Shown here one piece after another: positions 51,114 to 61,527 of a stretch of DNA of 64,000 nt. The translations under genes and the position numbers were made by a program. Origin of the DNA: JBBECJ01 sp963763325 (lineage in GTDB: Bacteria > Chloroflexota > Chloroflexia > Thermomicrobiales > CFX8); contig CAVXOL010000019.1 in NCBI GenBank assembly GCA_963763325.1, positions 248,001-312,000 of the forward strand. Reading direction: 5' to 3'. The notes under the pieces are model-generated. The model saw only the letters and a list, made by a program, of their open reading frames with translations. It ran no database searches and was not told where the DNA came from. Each line of letters starts with the position of its first letter. The stretch's first letter is position 1.

Positions 51114-52142
51114 ATGGCGGCACGACGACAGATCGAGTTCGGGATCAGCCTGCCGAACCGGGCGGTGCTGTTCGGGTTGCCGGTCAAGGACCTGCTGGAC
51201 ACCGCCGTTGAGGCTGAGGCGACCGGGGCGTTCGACTCGGTCTGGGTCGGTGACAACTTCCTCTCGAAGCCCCGGCTGGAGGCAATCGCGTTGCTCTCGG
51301 CGCATCGCGGCCCGGACCGAGCGGGTCCGGCTAGGCACGATCTGCCTGGCGACCTTCCCGATGCGGCACCCGCTCGAGCTGGCGATACAGTGGGCGAGCC
51401 TCGACGTCATTTCCGGCGGACGGACGAATCTCGTCGTCTGCAGCGGCGGGGCTGCCAACAAGGGGCCGCTCTTTCGCAACCGAACTGGCCGCGATGGGGA
51501 TCGAATCCAACGAACGGATTCCACGAGTCGAAGAGGGAATCGAGTTGCTCCGCAAGCTCTGGGGCGATGAGCCGGTGACCCGGACGGGCGATTCTACACG
51601 ATGGAAGAGGTCGTCGCATTGCCGAAGCCGGCCCAGCCGCGAGTCCCGATCGGGATTGCTGGAAACCCGTGGCGCAGTCCAGCATTCCATACCAGTCCGA
51701 AGGAGCAGGCCAACGAAGAGCGCGTCCTGCGACGCGTCGCCCGGCTGGCCGACTCGTGGCAGACGGACGCGCATCCCACCCGAGGTGCTGCGCGAGCGCT
51801 GGCAGCGCATTCAGGAGTACAGCGCCGAGTATGGCCGGCCGGGGGCGGTTGACGAGATGAGCCTGCACCTGATGGTGAACATCAACGATGATGTCTCGCG
51901 GGCTCGTCAGGAGTCGGTCGAGTTTCTGACGAAGTATTACGGCGAGAACACGATCGCGCCCGAATTCCTCGATATGTGGCTGGCTTGCTGGCTCGGCAGA
52001 GCAGGTCGCTGCCAAGATCGCCACCTTCATCGAAGCCGGCTGCACGACGCCTGTCCTGCGCTTCACCTCTCCCGACCAGCGCGGCCAGCTCGAACGCGCC
52101 GCGCGAGACGTGATGCCGGCGCTCCGGGCGGCCTTTACCTGA
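51114..52142 (+). pseudogene. LLM-class flavin-dependent oxidoreductase, multiple frameshifts
   Basis: MAARRQIEFGISLPNRAVLF, FDSVWVGDNFLSKPRLEAIA, then RTERVRLGTICLATFPMRHP, IPRVEEGIELLRKLWGDEPV, YTMEEVVALPKPAQPRVPIG and FIEAGCTTPVLRFTSPDQRG lie in different frames, at least six breaks in about 1 kb. Together they cover a full luciferase-like barrel. ATG 51114 follows GAGGAGGG. The concentration of breaks suggests sequence errors as the main cause. Confidence 0.6.
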
Positions 52143-52221
52143 GCGACACCATCCACCACTCCGCCTTTCGGTGGACTCCGGCATCGGTAGAACGCTTCAT
52201 CGCCCGCCGCATCGTTCAGAC

Positions 52222-52968
52222 GATGCCCGGCGAGCGAGCCGCCAATATCGTTGTCTTCGTCAAATCGATCGATGGAAGGGAACAACAATCGATGGCACTT
52301 GCTACGTGGTGGCGCGGTGATCCGTTGCCACAGCCTGCCGCGCTCGCGAGACTGACGATCGCCGTCAGCCACGATGCGGAACTGATCGCCCTGATGAGTG
52401 GGCTGGAGGTCGAAGAGGTCACGTCGCGGCTGGACGCCGGACATCGCTGCTACCTGGCACGCTTCGACGGAACGCCGACCAGCTACGGCTGGGTGGCGAC
52501 GCTGGCAGCCTCGATCGGCGAACTGGAACTGGAGTTCAGCCTGCCGGACGGCGATCGCTACCTGTGGGACTTCGTGACGTTGCCGGAATGGCGTGGACGT
52601 GGAATCTATCCGAGGTTGCTGTCTGGGATCATCGACGCGAGGGAGCGGACGCGGAGCGCTTCTGGATCATCTACGCTCCCGAGAACGCGGCATCGGGCGC
52701 TGGAATCGCGAAGGCAGGCTTCGGGCTGGTCAGCGATCTCGGATTCCTGCGCGGTCAGGGCGTCGCGACGGTCGCCCTCAGCGAGAACCGCGCCGAGCTG
52801 GGAGCTAAACTGCTTGGTGTCAGTCTCTACGAGGCGGTCCAGGATGGCAGCGTCATCTCTCCGTGCTGGCGCTGCGTGATGGCTGGCAACGCCGCCTGCT
52901 GGCCTCAGCATGACAGCAGCGTCTCATATTCCTGTACCTGCGTCAGCGCCGTCCCGGTTGGGAGGTAA
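52222..52968 (+). CDS. GNAT-like acetyltransferase with C-terminal Cys motif, one frameshift
   Basis: WVATLAASIGELELEFSLPD, LWDFVTLPEWRGRGIYPRLL and, after a break near 52645, FWIIYAPENAASGAGIAKAG form the GNAT domain with its acetyl-CoA loop RGRGIY. The tail SPCWRCVMAGNAACWP carries CxxC and a further Cys, perhaps a metal site. ATG 52222 or 52292 could be the start; the first includes an extra helical lead. Substrate unknown. Confidence 0.6.
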
Positions 52969-52997
52969 CGGATGTATTGGATGATAGAGGGCCTGTC

Positions 52998-53720
52998 ATG
53001 AGTGACGCGCAGACCTCCGGAGATGCCGTAAAGCACATCGCCTTCGTTCTCTACCCGGGATTGACGCTGCTCGACCTTGTCGGGCCGCTGCAGGCACTCG
53101 GCGGGCTACCGGCGCCGTACCGGACGACGGTCGTCGGCGCGCGAATCGAGGCGATGCCGAGCGACACGCCCCTGCGTGTCACGCCGGACGCGACCTTTGC
53201 CGACGTTCCAGACCCGTACGCCATCATCGTGCCGGGCGGTTCGGCGGGAACGATCCGCGCGATGGCTGATCCCGAGGTCCAGGGCTACATCGGCTCGGCC
53301 AGCGAAACGGCTGAGATCGTCGGCTCGGTCTGTACCGGCGCAATGGTCCTGGCGGCAGCAGGGCTGCTTGAGGGACGCAACGCGACGACTCACTGGGCGT
53401 TCGCCGAGCATCTGAACCGGCTTGGGGCGACGTACCAGCGCAAGCGCTGGGTTGAGGACGGGAAGTACATCACCGCGGCCGGTGTCTCGGCCGGCATCGA
53501 CATGGCGCTGCAACTGGCTGGACGGCTGGCAGGCGAAGAGTACGCCAAACGCATCCAGGCTGTCCTCGAATACGATCCTGAGCCACCCTTTGGAGCGATG
53601 GACTGGTCACTGGCCGACCCGACATTCTGGTGGTCGAGAATCGGGACGCCTGATGAGCAGAAGGCATGGCTGGCCGGTCTGCTCGAAGGCCGCCCGGATT
53701 TGCAGGAGCGGCTGGTGTAG
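52998..53720 (+). CDS. DJ-1/PfpI family protein (isonitrile hydratase-like)
   Basis: 240-residue DJ-1/PfpI glutamine-amidotransferase-like protein: HIAFVLYPGLTLLDLVGPLQ begins the fold with the Glu/Asp position in LLD-VGP, IIVPGGSAGTI, and nucleophile Cys in GSVCTGAMVLAAAGLLEG, with RNATTHWAF and WVEDGKYITAAGVSAGID. The segment GPLQ-L plus Cys motif resembles isonitrile hydratase InhA, whereas many relatives are AraC-type regulators without the HTH. Starts 30 bases after the GNAT gene. Confidence 0.85.
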   Translation: MSDAQTSGDAVKHIAFVLYPGLTLLDLVGPLQALGGLPAPYRTTVVGARIEAMPSDTPLRVTPDATFADVPDPYAIIVPGGSAGTIRAMADPEVQGYIGSASETAEIVGSVCTGAMVLAAAGLLEGRNATTHWAFAEHLNRLGATYQRKRWVEDGKYITAAGVSAGIDMALQLAGRLAGEEYAKRIQAVLEYDPEPPFGAMDWSLADPTFWWSRIGTPDEQKAWLAGLLEGRPDLQERLV

Positions 53721-53760
53721 ACCGACGCTGCCGCATGTCGCAACGTGATTGCTCCACTCC

Positions 53761-53920
53761 TCGTAGGGACCGGACTACGACCGGTCCGCGGCCCGCAGGC
53801 CGACGGTTCGATTGTGGCCCGGTCCCGACACGGGCGCACACCTATGCGTCACGATCACTGTGCCGTGTGATGACGCATCGGCCTGCGGGCCGCGGACCGG
53901 TCTGAGTCCGGTCCCTACGA
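53761..53920. repeat. Long inverted repeat element (43-bp arms)
   Basis: Arms 53761-53803 and 53878-53920 are complementary except for two positions near GGACT-AC/TG-AGTCC. The 74-base centre includes ATGCGTCA ... TGACGCAT. It fills most of the 326-base gap between the PfpI and the M20 gene (53721-54046), in which no gene is seen. Possible miniature inverted-repeat element. Confidence 0.85.
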
Positions 53921-54046
53921 GAAGAGGGCGATATCCTGTAAGCCAAACGAATACAGATCTGCCATTTTCCTGCTACGATGCGTCCTCGCGTGTCCAGATT
54001 CGGACTGCCCGGGGGCGCGGCTCGCGGGCAGCAGGGAGGCAGAAAC

Positions 54047-55480
54047 ATGAGTGGAGACGAAACCGCCATCAGCTATCTGAACGAGAACTACAAGCGGTTC
54101 TCGAAACTGGCGCGAGACATCTGGGAGAATCCGGAGATCGGGCTGGAGGAGAAGTTTGCCTCGAAGGCCATCGCCGACGAACTCGAGAAGGCAGGCTTCT
54201 CGGTCGAGTTCGGCGCGGGGCAGATGGAGACCGCCTTCGTGGCCAGTTGGGGAGAGGGCAGCCCGATCATCGGCATCCTGGGCGAGTATGACGCGCTGCC
54301 GAGCCTCTCGCAGGACGCCACGCCGGAGCGCAACGAGCTGGTGCCGGGCGGGCCGGGCCACGGCTGCGGCCACAATCTGTACGGTGTCGGCGCGCCTCGG
54401 CGCGGCTCTGGCGATGCAGAAGGCCATGACCGAGCAGGGCATCAAGGGCACCGTCCGCTACTACGGCTGCCCGGCCGAGGAGACGCTGACCGGCAAGACC
54501 TACATGGCCCGTGACGGCGTCTTCGACGATCTGGACGCGTCGGTCACCTGGCATCCCGGCTACGCCAACACTGTCTGGTCCAACGGCTCCAGCCTGGCGA
54601 TGAACTCGTTCAAGGTCCATTTCCACGGCATCGCGGCCCACGGGGCAGCGTCTCCGCACATGGGACGCAGCGCGCTGGACGGCGCGATGCTGATGGACAT
54701 CGGCGTGAACTACCTGCGCGAGCACATCATCCAGGATGCCCGCATCCACAGCGTCATCAAGGACGGCGGCGAAGCGCCGAACGTCGTCCCGCCGACGGCC
54801 ACGATCTGGTACTACGTCCGCGCTCCCAAGCGCGATCAGGTCGAGTCGATTTACCAGCGCGATGCTCGACTGTCGCCAAGGGCGCGGCCCTGATGACAGG
54901 AACGACCTACGACGTCGAGTTCCTGACCGGCTGCTACGAGCTGCTGCCGAACCCGACCATCTCCAACATCATGCTGGAGAAGATGGAGGCGCTGGGCGGC
55001 ATCGAGTTCAGCCACGACGACATGGAGTTTGCCCGCAAGCTGCAGTCGTCGATTGACCCAGAGGTCCTCGAGATGAGCCGCCAGCACACGCTGGAGATGG
55101 CCAAGGAGGGCACGACCGCTGACGACATCGGCGATGTGCTCTGCGAGAACGTCATCCGTCCATCGGACGAGTTCCGCATCATGCACGGATCGACCGAGGT
55201 GGGCGATGTCAGCCAGATCGCCCCGACCGGCAACCTGCTGACCTGCTGCCACCCGCTCGGCTCGCCGGGCCACAGCTGGCAGATCACGGCCTCGTCCGGC
55301 GCGGAGATCGGCTTCAAAGGTATGGATTACGCCGCCAAGGCGATGGCCCTCACCGGCCTGGAGCTGATGGTCAACAAGGAAGCGCTCGACACCGCCAAGC
55401 AGGAGTTCGCGAAGGCCACCGGTGGCCGCAAGTACGTAACCCCGCTGCCGGAAGGCGCGACACCGCAGAAAGGCGGATGA
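54047..55480 (+). pseudogene. M20D peptidase/aminobenzoyl-glutamate hydrolase-like, two frameshifts
   Basis: About 478 codons of an AbgB-like M20D amidohydrolase. NYKRFSKLARDIWENPEIGL begins it; GPGHGCGHNLYGVG carries a metal Cys-x-His; after about 54385 GTVRYYGCPAEETLTGKTYM with the Glu pair, ASVTWHPGYANTVWSNG and GIAAHGAASPHMGRSALDG follow, and after about 54860 MTGTTYDVEFLTGCYELLPN to the end. Hydrolyses N-acyl bonds (amide of hippurate-like compounds or p-aminobenzoyl-glutamate) in relatives. ATG 54047 follows GGGAGGCAG. Confidence 0.7.
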
Positions 55481-55627
55481 CCGCCGATCCTCCCAACCTC
55501 TCTCCCATTCCAGGGAGAGGGGTTGGAAGATATGAGCTTCCGTACTGGACATCGACCGGCGCTGTCGGCAATCATTCGGGCGACGCGCGTCCGTACATCG
55601 TCCGATTCCAGCCGCTGGGAGAGCACC

Positions 55628-58072
55628 ATGAGCGCCGAGACGTCGGCGGAACTTCACGGCCGAAACGCACTACTGACATCACTCTATGGCCAGCTTCCAG
55701 TGGGCGTGGCGATCTTCGACCTCGATCTGCGGTTGCAGCACGCCAACGCGAGCTGGACATCGTTCGTTGAGCACGCCACAGGCATTCCAGTCGCGAACCT
55801 GATCCCCGGCACCTGCCTGAGCGATGTGATGGAGGGTGACGAGGAGTTCCTGGAGGCGCTGCAACTCGTAAGGAATGGCCAGGTACTCCAGAAGAGTGGG
55901 CATCCATTTCCGGGGCCGAGCCGGCGAGACGTTCTGGGACATCTCGCTGGCACCGGTCCTTGATGACGGGCTCGTGACCGGCATCATCAGCGTCATCGCC
56001 GACGCAACAGACCGGATCCTGGCTGAGCAGGCCGTTGCTTCCAGGGCGCGGCTGACCGCCTTCCGGGCCGACATCAGCCAGGCGTTGGCCAGTTCGGACG
56101 ATGTCGGAATCGTCCTTCAGGCATGCACCGAAGCAATGGTCCGACACGCCCCGGCTGCCTTCGGACGCATCTGGGTGCTCGACCCGGTCGAGAACGTCTA
56201 CCGACTGCGAGCCAGCGCCGGTCTCTACACCCGCCTGAACGGTGAGTACTCACGCATTCCAGTCGACTGGATCTACGAGAAGACCTTTTCAGCTTTCAAA
56301 CCCGAGATCGCGACCGACGTGCAGCGCACCCACCACGTCCGCGATCCGGCATGGGCTACGGAGCAGGGGCTGGTTGCCTGGGTCACCCACCCGCTGGTCG
56401 TTCGCGGCCAGATCATCGGTCTGATGGTGATGTTCGGCCGTCAGAATTTCGACGCGGACACGCTTGATGAGTTAGCCAGTGTCGCGGACGCAATTGCCCA
56501 GTTCCTCGAACGAAAGCATGCAGAAGCAGCCCTGCGCGAGCGCGAGGATTTGTTCCGGCGGGTCTTCGAGGCAGCCGCCGACGGCTTGGTCATCACCGAT
56601 CTGGAGTCGGGGCAGATTCTAGAGGTCAATCCGGCCATCTGCGCAATGCACGGGTACTCCCGCGAGGAGTTCCTTCACCTGAGCCGTGGCAACCTGATCC
56701 ACCCGGACGCAGCCGAGAAATGGCGCGACTACGTCGCGACGATCCGGTCCGGCCAGACAGCACGCGCGAATGCGCTGGCAATGCGCAACGGACGGGTCAT
56801 CGTTCTACGCCGAGGCACAGGGCAGCCCGATCCTCTACCGTGGCAAGCCAGCCGCCCTCGGGATCATCCGCGACATCACCCACGAGCAGGAGCAGCACCA
56901 ATTGCTCGAACAACGCGTTGACGAGCGCACGCGCGAGCTTCAGACGCTGCTCGACATCTCGCGGACAGTGACGCTGACGCCCGAAATTGAACCGTTGATC
57001 GAGCTGATCTTCGATCAGATGCAGCGGCTGGTCCCATATGAATCGGCAGCAATCTCACTGGCGGAGGACGGTATCCTGACAACCGTCGCGGTGCGCCGGG
57101 ACGAGCTTGGCGCCCAGTACCCAACCTCGCTCGGCAACCGCTTCAGCATCGACGCACCAATGCCGGGCTGGCAGGAACTGATGCGTGGCAGGACCGTCTA
57201 CACGCCCAACGTGCACGGCGATGATGAGGTCGCGACGACCTTCCGCTGGCGCGTCGGCAACGCGATTGACACGATCTATGCGCACGTCGTCTCGTTCCTG
57301 GCCGCTCCATTGATGGTGAAGAACGAGTTGCTCGGCGTGATGTTCATCTCATCGGCGCAGGAGAATCGCTACACCCAGCACGAAATTGACCTTGTCACGG
57401 CAACCGCCAACCAGATCGCCGTCGCAATCCAGAATACGCGGCTACACGGGCAATCACGCGAAGTAGCGGCGCTCGAAGAACGCCAGCGGCTGGCTCGTGA
57501 GCTGCACGACTCGGTCTCGCAGGCGCTCTACGGGATCGGCCTCGGCGCCCGGACAGCGCGGGACGCAACTGGACCGCGATCCGGCCAAAGTCGCCGCACC
57601 GCTCGACTACGTCCTTCAGCTCGCCGAAGCCGGAATGGCGGAGATGCGGGCACTCATCTTCGAGTTGCGGCCCGAGTCGCTGGAGCACGAGGGGCTGGTT
57701 GTGGCGCTTGAGAAGCAGGCGGCGGCAACCCGTTCCCGGCACATGATCGCCGTCAACCTGTCGCTGAGTGAGGAGCCGGAATGCTCGATCGAGACCAAAG
57801 AGATGCTCTACCGCATCGCCCAGGAAGCGATGCACAACACGGTCAAGCATGCGCGGGCGTCGACGATTGATCTGCGTCTGTCGTCTGACAATGGCTGCCT
57901 GACGCTGGACATCGTCGACGACGGACGCGGTTTCGACACCAGCGGCGCATTCCCCGGCCACCTCGGCCTCGTCTCGATGCGTGAACGCGCAGCCGGAGCC
58001 GGCGGCACGGTCTCGATTACCAGCGCACCGGGCAGCGGAACGCACGTGCATGTTGAGGTAACGAGGGGATAG
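55628..58072 (+). pseudogene. Multi-sensor histidine kinase (PAS-GAF-PAS-GAF-HisKA_3), three frameshifts
   Basis: About 815 codons. Repaired order: PAS (LPVGVAIFDLDLRLQHANAS), GAF (TEAMVRHAPAAFGRIWVLDP), PAS (VFEAAADGLVITDLESGQIL), GAF (QMQRLVPYESAAISLAEDGI), then the LiaS/NarX-type dimerisation motif EERQRLARELHDSVSQALYG with the phospho-accepting His and the ATPase N and G boxes (EAMHNTVKHARA, DDGRGFD). No membrane helix, so probably a cytosolic sensor. Breaks near 55905, 56815 and 57565. No response-regulator gene is next to it, so it is an orphan. Confidence 0.75.
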
Positions 58073-58150
58073 GGAACAGGAGTTGGTCCGTGGGGATTGA
58101 GAGAGCGACTCCTGTCTGTCCCTGTCCCCTGTTCCCTGTTCCCTGTTCCC
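58071..58150. repeat. Tandem CCCTGTT repeat and hairpin
   Basis: AGGGAACAGG (58071-58080) can pair with CCTGTTCCCT downstream, and CCCTGTT is repeated three to four times in 58119-58150. It lies between the convergent kinase and peptidase genes, where a terminator is expected. Confidence 0.55.
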
Positions 58151-58154
58151 TCGT

Positions 58155-59051
58155 CTACGGTGTCGTACTGAACGTGTCGCAACTGGCGAAGTCCGCCTGT
58201 TGGTAGCCGGTCATGAACCACTGCTGGCGCTGTTCGGAGGAGCCGTGGGTCCACGATTCTGGTGACACGCGGCCCTGGATGCGCTCCTGGATGCGGTCGT
58301 CGCCGACGGCTGCCGCCGCGTCGAGTCCGATGCGGATGTCTTCTTCGCTGAGCGGGTTCAGGAAGCCGGTTTCCTCGGCGTGGGCGGCCCAGAGACCGGC
58401 GAAGCAGTCAGCCTGTAGCTCGACGCGAACTGCCGCGCTGTCTGGTCCGGTGTCGCCATCCTGCGCACGGGAGAGGATGCCCTGCAGGTTCTGGACATGA
58501 TGTCCGTATTCGTGAGCCAGCACGTAGGCCTCGGCAAACGGGCCACCCTCGGCACCGAAGTCGCTCTCCAATTGCTTGAAGAAGTCAAGGTCGAGGTAGA
58601 CGCCCTGATCGGCAGGGCAGTAGAACGGACCAACTTGCGAGGTCGCGTAGCCACAGCCTGTGTCGATGCCGCCAGTGAAGAGGTACGCGGGTGCCTCGAC
58701 GTAGCGTGCGTTGTTCTCAGCGTACTCATCTGTCCAGAATGCCTGAATGCTATTGACGAAGCCAACGATCCGGCAGTCCTGCGACTGGTTCGCGTCGGCA
58801 CCAGTCTGACAGTTCTCGGCAAGGCTTCCGGACTCAGTGCCGCTCGAACCGTTGTCAACTGCACCGGGATTCGTTGATCCACCGCCATCGAGCGGGTTGC
58901 CGCCGAGCAGCAGGGTGATGATCAGGATGATGAGGCCAAGCCCACCACCGACCCCTCCGACCGCCATGCCGCGACCGCCGCTGCTTCCGGCGCCGCGCCG
59001 ATCCCGGACTTGAGATGGATCGAGCGTTGCCCGTTCCCTGAACCTTGCCAT
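58155..59051 (-). CDS. Putative neutral zinc metallopeptidase (YpfJ family)
   Basis: 298 residues. A basic N-terminus and one membrane helix (GGLGLIILIITLLLGGNPL) anchor the protein, followed by a Gly/Asn-rich linker. The catalytic part has VLAHEYGHHVQ (the HExxH-like metal site), QADCFAGLWAA (third ligand), DDRIQERIQGRVSPESWTHG and EQRQQWFMTGY. The family (PF04228-like by motif) is widespread but its substrates are unknown. ATG 59051 follows AAAGGAAC; the longer frame to 59159 has no support. Confidence 0.85.
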   Translation of the reverse strand: MARFRERATLDPSQVRDRRGAGSSGGRGMAVGGVGGGLGLIILIITLLLGGNPLDGGGSTNPGAVDNGSSGTESGSLAENCQTGADANQSQDCRIVGFVNSIQAFWTDEYAENNARYVEAPAYLFTGGIDTGCGYATSQVGPFYCPADQGVYLDLDFFKQLESDFGAEGGPFAEAYVLAHEYGHHVQNLQGILSRAQDGDTGPDSAAVRVELQADCFAGLWAAHAEETGFLNPLSEEDIRIGLDAAAAVGDDRIQERIQGRVSPESWTHGSSEQRQQWFMTGYQQADFASCDTFSTTP

Positions 59052-59296
59052 GTCGTTTCTGTTCCTTTGTTGTTCCGTACTCAAGCGGTCGACGGACAAT
59101 ACACCGTCAGCCCACTGGGGACCCCAAAAGCATGACGTATGCCCCCGATAGGTCGTCAACGTCTCGATTGCCTACGCACGTCCAGCGTGGATCGTGGGGT
59201 ACGGGCACAGAATAGCAGACGTGCATGACGCGAATGACAAGACCCATGAGCTGGATCAGCCGCCGACCCGCGCCATATGTAATGAGGTGAAAATCG

Positions 59297-60262
59297 TCAG
59301 GCGACGATGCGATCGCGGACGTTCTGGAGACGCTGCTCACAGAAGTCGAGTAACTGGCCAGTGATGTGGTGACGTTCGGGGATACGTGTGCTGATCCAGA
59401 TGTGGCGGACGAGGCTGAGTGTGATGTATCCAGCAACAGCCTGTTGATGTCCCGGACCTGCCAGCGCGAGGTAGCGTTCGACCAGCGCGCGCTCGCGATC
59501 GGCGAGGGCAACCGGAGAGCCGAGCTCACGAAGGCTTTGCTCGATGATGTGTGCGGCGAAGTTGCCGATGTCGAGGGCTGGGTCGCCTGCGCAGTACAGG
59601 TCGAAATCGAGCAGGACGACGCGGTCTCCGTCAACGAGTAGTTGGTCGGCGTAGTAGTCGCGATGGATGCCAACCTTCCCGCCAGCAGGTTCTGGGATCG
59701 TCGCCGCCAGGCGATCGGAGGCATCCAGCACGCGCGCCAGCCGATCGGCCCAATACGGATGTCGTTCGCCGACGAGCGGTAGCCGATCGTGAAGGATGCG
59801 CATCTCGTCATCCAAAGTGTGGCGGCGCGAGGTGGGGATGCCTGCCTGGTGAAGTTGATGAGCGATCTCGGCTGCGGCCTGTGCGAGATCCAGACCTCGC
59901 GGACCCGCCAGCTCCCCTGTCAGCTGGACACCAGACTCTTTGCGTTGGAGTTGCATCTGAAGCTCAGGCACCAACCCGAGCGGCTCCGGAACCGGAAGAC
60001 CCGCCTCACGGGCGCCGAGCAACGTCGCGTGGGTGCGCGTGTCCAGCCCCTTCGCGCGGATCTTCCCGACGATCGTCAACGGACCAGCCGGCAACACCGC
60101 GTCATACTCGATCAGCGCGCGGCGACCGGGCTTGTGACGGACGAGGCGGGCGGCGATGATGTCGATCGAGCCAAGTTGCCGCGCGAGTACACGTCGCGCC
60201 TGCTCGATGTCGAGTGCCTGCCCGAGGCTGGGGATGGCCGGATCGAAGGGTGTCGCACTCAT
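59297..60262 (-). CDS. APH-type phosphotransferase, last gene of operon
   Basis: 321-residue aminoglycoside/homoserine-kinase-like fold. The catalytic loop reads HRDYYADQLLVDG, with Asp kept but the usual Asn replaced by Gln, and DFDLYCAGDPALDIGNF is the metal motif. The N-lobe Lys appears in LTIVGKIRAKG. It overlaps the next phosphotransferase gene by four bases (ATGA). A sugar or small-alcohol substrate is likely, given the glycosyltransferase and ABC genes upstream. Confidence 0.8.
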   Translation of the reverse strand: MSATPFDPAIPSLGQALDIEQARRVLARQLGSIDIIAARLVRHKPGRRALIEYDAVLPAGPLTIVGKIRAKGLDTRTHATLLGAREAGLPVPEPLGLVPELQMQLQRKESGVQLTGELAGPRGLDLAQAAAEIAHQLHQAGIPTSRRHTLDDEMRILHDRLPLVGERHPYWADRLARVLDASDRLAATIPEPAGGKVGIHRDYYADQLLVDGDRVVLLDFDLYCAGDPALDIGNFAAHIIEQSLRELGSPVALADRERALVERYLALAGPGHQQAVAGYITLSLVRHIWISTRIPERHHITGQLLDFCEQRLQNVRDRIVA

Positions 60263-61527
60263 GCGGCGCTCATGGCGCGCTCGGAGACGATCTCTAACGC
60301 CCGTTCGAGTGTTGCTTCGGTTCGCTCTGGCCAGTCCGGCTCCCGGTTGCGGAAGTAATGCGGAGCGAGTTGGAGGAGGCCAATGGCGGTGTAGAGATCG
60401 ACGCGCGCCGGTGGGATGCTGTAGCCGGCCAGCAGCGCCGCACGGACCGGCGCAACCCGCTCGACCGGCAGATCACGGCTCAGTGCGTCGCGCTCAAGAT
60501 GGGCGATGAACAGTCCGAGATCAGCGGCCGGATCGGAGAGGACTGCTTCATCCAGATCGAGGATCGTGACCTGGCCGGCGTTGACCAGCACCTGCCGGTC
60601 GTAGAAATCACCGTGGGTCGGCATCTGGACAGGTGGAGCATCGTGAAGCTCAGCCAGCAGCTTTGCGACGATCGCGTCGGTCAGTCGCCCGGTTGACGGG
60701 AGAATGAAGCGCACGCCTTCGCCGGTCGCCTGGATCGTCGCCATCTCGGATGCACGATCACGGTGACGCAGTCCTTGGCCGTCGCGTGTGTGGAATTCGG
60801 CCAACGCTGCGCCAACACGTTCGATGGCAGCGAACGACAGACCAGGGCCACCGATGCACTCGGAGAGGGCCGCACCATCGCGCCAAGCGAAGGCCAGCAC
60901 GCCATAGCGGGTTGCATGACCGATCAGGCGAGCGTCGTGGCCAAGCGTCTCGGCGGCTGTCCGAGCGGCAGCATAGGCTCGCGGAGCGTACAACTTCAAG
61001 ACGGCACGCGGCACGCCGTCGACGTCGACCCGACCAACGAACCGGCGCTCCGGCTTGTAGCGCAGAAGGTGGATCGTTCCGGACTGGAATTCAGGGCGGT
61101 CGCGGAAGACGCGGGCGAGGATTGCCGACCGTAATTCTGGATCGAACAACTGCCCAAGGCGCTGAAGCTTATTGTCATTGGGGAAGAAGACGACCTCGAC
61201 CGCGGAGTCGGGAAGAATCAGCCGCGCCGGTCCAAGCGGCCCGTCAACACCTGGGCGTTGCTCCGCCTTCATTAGCTTGTGCCAGTCGTCCGGATGGTGC
61301 GCTTTCGCGTAGCCACAGATGAGCCTGTCGCCCAGGTCAAGTGTGAATCCGCTCAAGCTGTTGGTACCGGGCTTGTAACGAACGTACTGGAACTCGACGA
61401 CTCCGATGTGATGACCAGGAAGTGCCCGACGCAACGCCTGTCGGAAGGCGTCCTGGTCGAGCAGCAGCAGCAGACCAGGCAATCCTGGATCGCGGGCGAC
61501 GAGATCGGCATCAGCTTGCAAGAACAT
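60259..61527 (-). CDS. APH-type phosphotransferase (larger paralogue)
   Basis: 422 residues, a divergent APH-fold kinase. The catalytic loop is HGDFYDRQVLVNAG and the metal motif DLDEAVLSDPAADLGLF; residues ~40-60 (HIGVVEFQYVRYKPGTNSL) and ~150-185 (IHLLRYKPERRFVGRVDVDG, AVLKLYAP) give the N-lobe. GGGAGGAC precedes the ATG at 61527, which lies within the last 17 bases of the ABC gene, so translation is coupled on both sides. Its substrate is unknown; presence of two unlike kinases suggests successive or heteromeric phosphorylation. Confidence 0.8.
   Translation of the reverse strand: MFLQADADLVARDPGLPGLLLLLDQDAFRQALRRALPGHHIGVVEFQYVRYKPGTNSLSGFTLDLGDRLICGYAKAHHPDDWHKLMKAEQRPGVDGPLGPARLILPDSAVEVVFFPNDNKLQRLGQLFDPELRSAILARVFRDRPEFQSGTIHLLRYKPERRFVGRVDVDGVPRAVLKLYAPRAYAAARTAAETLGHDARLIGHATRYGVLAFAWRDGAALSECIGGPGLSFAAIERVGAALAEFHTRDGQGLRHRDRASEMATIQATGEGVRFILPSTGRLTDAIVAKLLAELHDAPPVQMPTHGDFYDRQVLVNAGQVTILDLDEAVLSDPAADLGLFIAHLERDALSRDLPVERVAPVRAALLAGYSIPPARVDLYTAIGLLQLAPHYFRNREPDWPERTEATLERALEIVSERAMSAA

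Noticed and set aside
58119..58150. CCCTGTT repeats as a CRISPR-like array
   Set aside because: Unit of seven bases without spacers; simple tandem repeat.
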